Source of the DNA: Pseudomonadota bacterium
GTDB taxonomy: Bacteria; Pseudomonadota; Gammaproteobacteria; Burkholderiales; Burkholderiaceae_D
Reading direction: 5' to 3'
Length of the DNA: 5,020 bases
Assembly (NCBI GenBank): GCA_023389425.1
Contig: JAEWEK010000268.1
Span: forward strand, 1-5,020
Within the stretch, counting starts at the first letter, position 1. Each line of letters opens with the position of its first letter. This document shows positions 1 through 5,020 of the stretch, piece by piece. The translations under genes and the position numbers were made by a program. Under the pieces are notes generated by a model. That model was not told the origin of the DNA. It did not search any database and saw only the letters and a list, made by a program, of their open reading frames with translations.

Positions 1-490
1 ACACGATGTACAGTGCCCAGCAGGTCGCGGCGCCGAAGGCATAGGCCACGCCTTCGAGGTTGAGCGCGGCCGCGTTGGCGTGCAGCGGCAGCAGCAGCCA
101 CAGGCCGAACACGGCGATGGCGAGCCAGGCGAAGTCGCGCGGCCGGCGCGAGGACAGCAGCACCAGCGTCAGCGGCCCGGTGACTTCGATCGCCACCGCG
201 ATGCCGATCGGGATCAGCGCGAAGGCGCGGTAGATCAGCAAATTCATGCAGCCCAGCGTCAGGCCGTACAGCAGCAGCTTGGGAATGTCGGCGCGCGCTG
301 GCAGCGTGCGCCACGGCCGCAGGAAGCCGACCAGCAGCAGCGCCGACAGTCCCACGCGCAGCGCGGTCACGCCTTCGCTGCCGACCAGCGGGAACAGCTG
401 CTTGGCGAAGGCCGCGCCGGCGTACTGCGACACCATGGCGCCGGCAATCGCCAGCGCCGGCAGCAGCGGGTTGGCCTGCTGGTCCGACAC
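1..490 (-). CDS. rhtA: RhtA-like threonine/homoserine exporter, EamA/DMT family (partial, 3' end outside window)
   Basis: Inner-membrane transporter of the drug/metabolite transporter superfamily. E. coli RhtA exports threonine and homoserine; the substrate here is inferred from that resemblance. The visible 163 residues are very hydrophobic, with about five or six membrane segments (near residues 10-32, 41-57, 70-87, 92-112, 120-136 and 148-163). They carry stretches I recall from RhtA in the same order: FPLVG (33-37), GVTALR (40-45), PWR (59-61), YGLTLGCMN (75-83), PIGIAVAIEVTGPL (94-107), SSRRPRDF (113-120), GLWLLLPL (129-136) and CWALYI (157-162). The family is about 295 residues, so roughly the C-terminal 45% is missing. 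I chose the GTG at 488-490 because the next in-frame ATG (434-436) would remove the first half of membrane segment 1. There is no good Shine-Dalgarno before the GTG, but the upstream gene stops one base earlier, so translation is probably coupled. Family assignment is solid; the exact amino-acid substrate is less sure. Confidence 0.83.
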   Translation of the reverse strand, partial: MSDQQANPLLPALAIAGAMVSQYAGAAFAKQLFPLVGSEGVTALRVGLSALLLVGFLRPWRTLPARADIPKLLLYGLTLGCMNLLIYRAFALIPIGIAVAIEVTGPLTLVLLSSRRPRDFAWLAIAVFGLWLLLPLHANAAALNLEGVAYAFGAATCWALYIV

Positions 491-491
491 G

Positions 492-2111
492 TCAGGCGAC
501 CATCGCGCGGGCCACCGCTTCGGCCACCTTGATGCCGTCGATCGCGGCCGACATGATGCCGCCCGCGTAGCCGGCGCCTTCGCCGGCCGGGAACAGGCCG
601 CGCGTGTTCAGGCTTTGCAGGGTGTCGTCGTCGCGCTTGATGCGGATCGGCGAGGAGGTGCGGGTCTCGACGCCGGTCAGCACCGCGTCTTCGCGGAAGT
701 AACCCTTGATCTGCTTGTCGAAGGCGACGAAGGCTTCGCGCAGCGCGGTGATCGCGTACTCGGGCAGCGAGGGGCCGAGGTCGGTCAGGTGCACGGCCGG
801 GCGAAACGAGGGCTTGACCGAGCCGAATTGCTTCGATGGCACGCCGCGCACGAAGTCGCCCATCAGCTGGCCCGGCGCGTCGTAGGTAGAGCCGCCCAGC
901 ACGAAGGCGCGCGATTCCAGCTCGCGCTGGAAGTCGATGCCGGCCAGCGGGTGGCCCGGGTAGTCGCTCGGCGTGATGCCGACCACGATGGCGCTGTTGG
1001 CGTTGCGTTCGGCGCGCGAATACTGGCTCATGCCGTTGGTGACCACGCGGCCTTCTTCCGACGATGCCGCCACCACGGTGCCGCCCGGGCACATGCAGAA
1101 GCTGTACACCGACCGGCCGTTCGAGGCGTGGTGCACGATCTTGTAGTCGGCCGCGCCGAGGATCTTGTTGCCGGCGTTGGGACCGAAGCGGCAGACGTCG
1201 ATCAGCGACTGCGGGTGCTCGACCCGGAAGCCGATCGAGAACGGCTTGGCCTCGACGTAGACGCCACGGTCGTACAGCATCTGGAAAGTGTCGCGCGCGC
1301 TGTGGCCGACTGCCACCACCAGGTGCCGGGTCGCGATGGTTTCGCCATTGTTCAGCACCACGCCGCGCACTTCGCGCGCCGCGCCTTCGCCCTCGACCAG
1401 GATGTCGTCCACGCGCGTTTCGAAGCGGATCTCGCCGCCAAGGTCGATGATCTTCTCGCGCATGTGCTCGACCATCTTCACCAGGCGGAAGGTACCGATG
1501 TGCGGCTTGCTGACGTACATGATCTCTTCCGGCGCGCCGGCCTCGACGAACTCGGTCAGCACCTTGCGGCTGAGGTGCCGCGGGTCCTTGACCTGGGTGT
1601 ACAGCTTGCCGTCCGAGAAAGTGCCGGCGCCGCCTTCGCCGAACTGCACGTTCGACTCGGTGTTCAGCTTGCGCTGGCGCCAGAAGCCGAAGGTGTCGAC
1701 GGTGCGCTCGCGCACCACCTTGCCGCGTTCCAGCACGATCGGGCGCATGCCCATCTGGGCCAGGATCAGGGCCGCGAACAGGCCACAGGGACCCATGCCG
1801 ATCACCACCGGGCGCTCGGCGCCGGGCTTGACCATGGATACATTGGCCACGAAGCGGTAGGCCATGTCGGGCGCCGGGCCGACGTGTGCGTCGCCCTTCA
1901 GGCGCGCCAGTACCCGGGCCTCGTTCGCCACCTCGGCGTCGACGGTGTAGATCAGCGCGATGGCGCTCTTCTTGCGCGCGTCGTAGGCGCGCTTGTGGAC
2001 GGTGAAATCGACCAGCTCGTCGTCGCGCAGGTCCAGGCGCGCCAGCACGGCGGCGCGCAGCGCGGGCTCGGGATGGTCGAGGGGCAGTTTCAGTTCGGAG
2101 ATTCGTAGCAT
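492..2111 (-). CDS. FAD-dependent dehydrogenase of the COG2509 type, reaction unknown
   Basis: Complete 539-residue cytoplasmic flavoprotein with no signal peptide or membrane segment. An N-terminal domain of about 95 residues, lacking nucleotide-binding motifs, precedes a Rossmann FAD site with GMGPCG at 105-110 and an acidic-end ERG at 128-130. Next come the family-typical block QFGEGGAGTFSDGKLYT (156-172), AVGHSARD (267-274), FRVEHPQSLID (295-305), FCMCPGG (338-344, cysteines C339 and C341), NGMS (359-362), GVETRTSSP (480-488) and the C-terminal FAD contact GEGAGYAGGI (510-519). These mark the widespread bacterial family annotated as uncharacterised FAD-dependent dehydrogenase. FAD binding is well supported; substrate and electron acceptor are not known to me. 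The start is the ATG at 2109-2111, giving MLRISELKL. A TTG at 2124-2126 would add five residues but lies inside a palindrome and is less likely. No Shine-Dalgarno is visible before either start. It is the first gene of a probable two-gene operon with the exporter, whose GTG follows its TGA after one base. Confidence 0.9.
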   Translation of the reverse strand: MLRISELKLPLDHPEPALRAAVLARLDLRDDELVDFTVHKRAYDARKKSAIALIYTVDAEVANEARVLARLKGDAHVGPAPDMAYRFVANVSMVKPGAERPVVIGMGPCGLFAALILAQMGMRPIVLERGKVVRERTVDTFGFWRQRKLNTESNVQFGEGGAGTFSDGKLYTQVKDPRHLSRKVLTEFVEAGAPEEIMYVSKPHIGTFRLVKMVEHMREKIIDLGGEIRFETRVDDILVEGEGAAREVRGVVLNNGETIATRHLVVAVGHSARDTFQMLYDRGVYVEAKPFSIGFRVEHPQSLIDVCRFGPNAGNKILGAADYKIVHHASNGRSVYSFCMCPGGTVVAASSEEGRVVTNGMSQYSRAERNANSAIVVGITPSDYPGHPLAGIDFQRELESRAFVLGGSTYDAPGQLMGDFVRGVPSKQFGSVKPSFRPAVHLTDLGPSLPEYAITALREAFVAFDKQIKGYFREDAVLTGVETRTSSPIRIKRDDDTLQSLNTRGLFPAGEGAGYAGGIMSAAIDGIKVAEAVARAMVA

Positions 2112-2123
2112 GGAGCGGGGCGG

Positions 2124-2138
2124 CAAGCGGGCCGCTTG
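2124..2138 (-). repeat. 15-bp near-perfect palindrome in the leader of the FAD gene
   Basis: CAAGCGG at 2124-2130 and CCGCTTG at 2132-2138 are exact inverted copies around one central base. The site ends 12 bases before the ATG of the FAD-dependent dehydrogenase, where a ribosome binding site would be expected, and no purine-rich site is present there. It could be a repressor operator or a GC-rich RNA hairpin that limits translation. The symmetry is seen directly; the role is inferred. Confidence 0.5.
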
Positions 2139-2140
2139 GT

Positions 2141-2168
2141 CGGTTCAACCCGCTATTTTACCCGGTTC
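2141..2168. repeat. Direct repeat CGGTTC x2, 22 bp apart
   Basis: CGGTTC occurs at 2141-2146 and again at 2163-2168, a spacing of 22 bp or about two helical turns. The pair brackets the candidate -10 element of the minus-strand operon (2155-2160), so a dimeric regulator binding one DNA face is conceivable. Six-base repeats arise often by chance in GC-rich DNA, so this is weak. Confidence 0.25.
2155..2160 (-). promoter_or_regulatory. Candidate -10 element for the FAD gene/exporter operon
   Basis: Read on the minus strand this is TAAAAT, matching TATAAT at five of six positions, and would place the transcript start about 37 bases before the ATG at 2111. No good -35 is found 15-18 bp upstream. 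An alternative -35, TTGACC on the minus strand (2212-2217), sits directly after an A7 tract (2221-2227) that resembles an UP element, but its best -10, TCATTG (2189-2194), is poor. Promoter location is therefore a guess between the two. Confidence 0.3.
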
Positions 2169-2238
2169 GCGCAGGCATTGGCCGCGTGCAATGAAGCACA
2201 TTTAGTTGGAGGGTCAAGTATTTTTTTGTCGCTGTTGT

Positions 2239-2255
2239 ATATGGCGAGTGCATAT
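2239..2255. repeat. Inverted repeat ATATG-N7-CATAT, possible operator
   Basis: ATATG at 2239-2243 and CATAT at 2251-2255 are inverted copies separated by seven bases. The repeat ends one base before a TTGACG hexamer proposed as the -35 of the receptor gene, a usual place for an activator or repressor to bind. No regulator gene lies in the window to pair with it. Confidence 0.3.
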
Positions 2256-2256
2256 G

Positions 2257-2286
2257 TTGACGCGTAAATATTACCCATGCTCTGAT
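2257..2286 (+). promoter_or_regulatory. Candidate sigma-70 promoter for the TonB-dependent receptor
   Basis: TTGACG (2257-2262, five of six to the -35 consensus) is followed after 18 bp by TCTGAT (2281-2286, four of six to the -10 consensus). Transcription would begin near 2293, giving a leader of roughly 105 bases. The spacer holds a small palindrome, GTAA-ATA-TTAC (2264-2274), which could be an operator. This is the best pair found by eye on the plus strand, but the -10 is only moderate. Confidence 0.35.
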
Positions 2287-2304
2287 GCGGTGTTCGGTTG
2301 CGCA

Positions 2305-2317
2305 AAAAACAGTTTTT
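2305..2317. repeat. A/T inverted repeat AAAAA-CAG-TTTTT
   Basis: Five A residues (2305-2309) and five T residues (2313-2317) flank CAG. In the predicted leader RNA of the receptor this would be a weak A-U hairpin; in DNA it could be a bent or protein-binding site. It is not a convincing terminator because there is no GC stem and no gene upstream of it on either strand that needs one. Confidence 0.3.
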
Positions 2318-2362
2318 CATGGCCGACATGCCGTTCCGGATGAGAGCGGTACACAACAACAG

Positions 2363-2382
2363 AGGAGGGCAGCAGCCCTTTT
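2363..2382 (+). repeat. Leader hairpin just upstream of the receptor ribosome binding site
   Basis: AGGAGGGC (2363-2370) can pair with GCCCTTTT (2375-2382) around the tetraloop AGCA, giving eight pairs, two of them G-U. The stem hides an AGGAGG-like purine tract that has no start codon at suitable distance. It ends five bases before the real Shine-Dalgarno. A GC stem followed by T residues recalls a terminator, but the T run is short and is itself part of the stem. Structure is inferred from complementarity only. Confidence 0.4.
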
Positions 2383-2387
2383 CGCTC

Positions 2388-2393
2388 AGGAGA
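2388..2393 (+). promoter_or_regulatory. Ribosome binding site of the TonB-dependent receptor
   Basis: AGGAGA is separated by five bases from the ATG at 2399-2401. It is the strongest correctly spaced Shine-Dalgarno in the window and fixes the start of the receptor at this ATG rather than at the in-frame ATG four codons later (2411). Confidence 0.85.
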
Positions 2394-2398
2394 AAGAT

Positions 2399-5020
2399 AT
2401 GCAATTGAAGATGAAATCGCTGCCGCTCGCGGTGGTGGGTGCGCTGTCGATGCTGGCGATGCCGGCCATGGCGCAAGAGGCCGCTGCTCCCCAGCCGGCC
2501 GTGCAAAGGGTGGTCGTCACCGGCTCGCTGATCAGCCGTACCGACAAGGAAACCCCGGCGCCGATCCAGGTGCTGACCGCCGACGACCTGGCCAAGGGCG
2601 GCCACACCTCGGTGGCCGAAGTGCTGTCGTCGCTGTCGGCCAACGGCCAGGGCACGCTCGGCACCGGTTTCGCCGGCGCGTTCGCGAACGGCGCCTCGGG
2701 CGTGTCGCTGCGCGGCCTGACCGTGGGCCTGACCCTGGTGCTGATCGACGGCCACCGCATGGCCCCGTACCCGCTGTCGGACGACGCCCAGCGCCAGTTC
2801 GTCGACATCACCTCGATCCCGTTCGACGCCGTCGAGCGCATCGAGATCCTGAAGGACGGCGCCTCGGACATCTATGGTTCGGACGCGGTGGCCGGCGTGG
2901 TCAACGTGATTCTGAAGAAAAGCTACAAGGGCACCCAGCTGAAGGCCGACTGGGGCAACTCGCAGCACGGCGGCGGCAAGACCCACAAAGTGGGCATCAT
3001 CAGCGGCTTCGGCGACCTGGTCGAGGACGGCTACAACGCCTTCATCAGCGCCGAGTACCGCCATGCCGACGCGATCAAGGTCTACCAGCGCGACAGCCAG
3101 TTCTGGGCCAGCGGCGACTGGCGCTCCCTGGGCGGCGTATCGCAGCAGCGCGGCGTGCCGAGCGTGCTGAACAGCTTCCTGGCGCCGGGCAGCAGCCCCT
3201 TCTTCTACAACCCGACCGGCACCGGCGGCGTGAAGAACCCGGCCAACTTCCAGTTCCTCGACCCGAACTGCAACTACGACAAGTACATGGCGGGCGGCTG
3301 CTGGGTGCGCGACACCGTCAGCAACCTGCAGCCGGAATCGCAGAACGTGAACCTGCTGGTTGGCTTCACCAAGAAACTGGGCGACGACTGGACGCTGGCG
3401 GTGAAGGCCTCGCAGTTCCGCCGCACCGGCATCAACAACCGCGGCCTGCCGGTCACCTTCTCGGCCTCCAGCTTCACCGGCAACACCGCGCTGATCCCGG
3501 GCCAGGGTCCGAAGATCGTCAATATCTACGGCTCGACCGTTTTCCCGGCCAACTACCCGCTGAACAAGCTGGGCGCGCCGGCACGCCTGTACGGCCAGGT
3601 TCCTGACGTCGGCCCGGACCGTACCCAGGACAACACCTCCACCGCGCAGCGTCTCGCGGTCGACCTGACCGGCAGCTGGATGGGCTGGGACATCGGCGCC
3701 GCCGCCGGCCTGTCCAAGGTCGAGGTGAAGGACCGCTACAGCGGCTACATCAACCGCTTCGCCCTGTACACGGCCCTGAACCGCGCCACCAGTCCGTTCA
3801 ACCCGCTGGGCGGCAACAGCCCGGCCGACATGGCCGTGATCGCGCCGCGCTTCGTCAACCAGACCGAGTCCAAGCTGCAGTTCGCCGAAGTGCACGGCTC
3901 GCGCGAGCTGATGCAGATGGCGGGCGGACCGCTGTCGGTCGCGACCGGCATCTCGTGGACCCACAAGGACCTGAACGCACCGCCGGCCAGCCTGCTGTCG
4001 CAGGGTACGGTCGGCAACGGTTCGGCCTACGCCTTCGGCAAGGAAACCGACACCGCCGCCTTCGCCGAACTGGCCGGCTCGCCGATCAAGGACCTGGAAA
4101 CCAGCATCTCGGCCCGCTACGACCACTACGATACCTACGGCAACTCGTTCACCCCGGGCGCCAAGTTCAAGTACACGGTGGTGCCGATGCTGGCGATCCG
4201 CGGCACCTTCGCCAAGGGCTTCCGCGCGCCGAACGCGGCCGAGGTGGGCACCGCCAGCGCCTTCTTCTCGTTCCACGGCATCGACGACCCGATCCTGTGC
4301 AAGGACGGCAATCCAAAGACCGCCGGCAACGTGCCGTCGGCCTGCGGCTTCACCCCGACCTTCGTGCAGCTGACCACCAAGGATCTGCAGCCGGAGACCT
4401 CGAAGTCCTACACCCTGGGCGCGATCCTGGAGCCGGTCCGCGGCATCAACGCCTCGCTCGACTATTACAAGATCGACGTGCGCAACCAGATCAACACCGC
4501 CAGCGGCCTGCCGGGCTTCGTGCCGAGCTATGTGCGCAACCAGCCGTTCCCGGTTGACATCGCGGACGGCAAGGGCGGCACCGTCCAGGGCACGCCCTCG
4601 GTCGGCACCATCGCCTACGCCACCTCGGGCTACGTGAACGCCGGCCGCACCCAGACCACCGGCGCCGAGCTGGACCTGCGTGCACGCCAGAGCTTCGGCG
4701 ACCTCGGCACCGGCCGCGCCGAACTGGTGCTGACCCACATGATCAGCTACCAGATCACCAACGCCGGCACCACGGTGGAACTGGCCGGTACCCACGGCCC
4801 GGCGGTGATCGGCGGCGACACCGGCAGCCCGAAGAACCGCGCCAACTTCACGCTGGGCTGGGACCGCGGCCCGATGTCGCTGACCGCGACCGTGAACTGG
4901 GTCGATTCTTACTCGGCACTGGATCCGGCCCAGGGCCCGGACGCGATGGACTGCTCGAAGGCGGCCAGCGCGGTGGGTAACCGCAACTACTTCTTCGGCA
5001 GCGTCACCCCGCTGCAGTTC
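2399..5020 (+). CDS. TonB-dependent outer-membrane receptor (partial, 3' end outside window)
   Basis: Outer-membrane beta-barrel that imports a ligand with energy from TonB-ExbB-ExbD; the ligand cannot be told from sequence. The visible 874 residues begin with a Sec signal peptide: KMK, a hydrophobic core, then PAMA with cleavage expected between A25 and Q26. A TonB-box-like RVVVTGS (37-43) follows. The plug domain covers about 50-173 with SLRGL (103-107), LVLIDGHRM (113-121), VERIEILKDG (145-154) and the end motif YGSDAVAGVVNVILKK (159-174). The rest is barrel, including KGFRAPNAAEVG (606-617). There is no N-terminal STN signalling domain, so it is a plain transporter rather than a FecA-type transducer. 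Five cysteines lie in the barrel: C291, C301, C634, C649 and C852. Receptors of this kind often exceed 900 residues and end in an aromatic residue, so the last strands are missing. It is divergent from the FAD gene. The related class takes up siderophores, cobalamin, sugars or peptides; I cannot choose among them. Confidence 0.93.
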   Translation, partial: MQLKMKSLPLAVVGALSMLAMPAMAQEAAAPQPAVQRVVVTGSLISRTDKETPAPIQVLTADDLAKGGHTSVAEVLSSLSANGQGTLGTGFAGAFANGASGVSLRGLTVGLTLVLIDGHRMAPYPLSDDAQRQFVDITSIPFDAVERIEILKDGASDIYGSDAVAGVVNVILKKSYKGTQLKADWGNSQHGGGKTHKVGIISGFGDLVEDGYNAFISAEYRHADAIKVYQRDSQFWASGDWRSLGGVSQQRGVPSVLNSFLAPGSSPFFYNPTGTGGVKNPANFQFLDPNCNYDKYMAGGCWVRDTVSNLQPESQNVNLLVGFTKKLGDDWTLAVKASQFRRTGINNRGLPVTFSASSFTGNTALIPGQGPKIVNIYGSTVFPANYPLNKLGAPARLYGQVPDVGPDRTQDNTSTAQRLAVDLTGSWMGWDIGAAAGLSKVEVKDRYSGYINRFALYTALNRATSPFNPLGGNSPADMAVIAPRFVNQTESKLQFAEVHGSRELMQMAGGPLSVATGISWTHKDLNAPPASLLSQGTVGNGSAYAFGKETDTAAFAELAGSPIKDLETSISARYDHYDTYGNSFTPGAKFKYTVVPMLAIRGTFAKGFRAPNAAEVGTASAFFSFHGIDDPILCKDGNPKTAGNVPSACGFTPTFVQLTTKDLQPETSKSYTLGAILEPVRGINASLDYYKIDVRNQINTASGLPGFVPSYVRNQPFPVDIADGKGGTVQGTPSVGTIAYATSGYVNAGRTQTTGAELDLRARQSFGDLGTGRAELVLTHMISYQITNAGTTVELAGTHGPAVIGGDTGSPKNRANFTLGWDRGPMSLTATVNWVDSYSALDPAQGPDAMDCSKAASAVGNRNYFFGSVTPLQF

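Larger units (their letters stand above)
2112..2398. other. Divergent intergenic region
   Basis: This 287-bp spacer lies between the start codons of two divergent genes and is clearly richer in A and T than the coding DNA around it, especially from about 2190 to 2320. It contains a T7 run (2221-2227), several short inverted repeats and promoter-like elements, listed separately. I see no convincing protein-coding gene, tRNA or terminator. No classical Fur box and no cobalamin-riboswitch B12 box were found by eye, so iron or B12 control of the receptor is not shown. Confidence 0.9.

Noticed and set aside
246..2108. Long open frame (620 codons) antisense to the FAD gene and the exporter
   Set aside because: Same composition effect; it spans two well-recognised genes on the other strand and shows no motif of its own.
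2124..2126. TTG as the start of the FAD gene (adds five residues)
   Set aside because: No ribosome binding site precedes it, it lies within the palindrome, and the ATG at 2109-2111 gives a natural N-terminus.
367..2148. A 593-codon open frame on the same strand as the FAD gene but in another frame
   Set aside because: Arginine-rich, low-complexity translation typical of an out-of-frame reading of GC-rich DNA; the in-frame product matches a known family along its whole length.
2153..2329. Possible small gene on the minus strand in the spacer (ATG at 2327-2329, about 58 residues)
   Set aside because: It is only the tail of the long antisense frame. No good ribosome binding site, no recognisable sequence, and it would cover the candidate promoters of both real units.
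2367..2382. Rho-independent terminator (GGGC-AGCA-GCCC followed by TTTT)
   Set aside because: The perfect stem is only about five pairs, the T run is four bases long, and it lies a few bases before a strong ribosome binding site rather than after a gene. Attenuation cannot be excluded but is not supported.
2293..2398. Cobalamin riboswitch or Fur box in front of the receptor
   Set aside because: The leader of about 105 bases is short for a cobalamin riboswitch and no B12-box-like sequence is seen. No stretch matches the repeated GATAAT/ATTATC pattern of Fur sites by eye.
2153..4795. Very long open frame (880 codons) antisense to the receptor gene
   Set aside because: It follows from the G/C-biased third positions of the receptor codons, which remove stops from the opposite strand. 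Its translation is dominated by R, A, G, V, H and D with no recognisable domain, while the sense frame has signal peptide, plug and barrel motifs.

Overview
The window is GC-rich chromosomal DNA whose codon third positions are mostly G or C. It comes from a Gram-negative bacterium, since it encodes an outer-membrane TonB-dependent receptor with a clear signal peptide. Base composition, codon use and the style of the receptor fit a betaproteobacterium of the Burkholderiales, perhaps an Oxalobacteraceae such as Massilia. That placement is inference and nothing in the window proves it.

Layout: two transcription units diverge from a 287-bp, comparatively AT-rich spacer (2112-2398). Leftward on the minus strand is a complete gene for a COG2509-type FAD-dependent dehydrogenase (492-2111). 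One base after its stop codon begins an RhtA-like amino-acid exporter of the EamA/DMT family, cut by the left edge of the window (1-490). Rightward on the plus strand is a large TonB-dependent receptor (2399-5020), cut by the right edge: 874 residues are visible and the end of the barrel is missing.

The spacer holds candidate promoters in both directions, several short inverted repeats that could be operators, and a strong ribosome binding site for the receptor. A small hairpin lies just in front of that ribosome binding site. None of these sites is certain.

Functionally, the exporter probably removes threonine, homoserine or related amino acids across the inner membrane. The FAD protein belongs to a widely conserved family whose reaction is, as far as I know, not established. 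The receptor takes up an unidentified ligand across the outer membrane using TonB energy. The stop-start spacing of the dehydrogenase and exporter argues for co-transcription and coupled translation. Nothing in the sequence ties the receptor to them beyond the shared intergenic region. I found no mobile element, CRISPR array, RNA gene or clear new system; the points worth a second look are the undefined FAD protein/exporter pair, the regulatory structure of the spacer and the cysteine pattern of the receptor.
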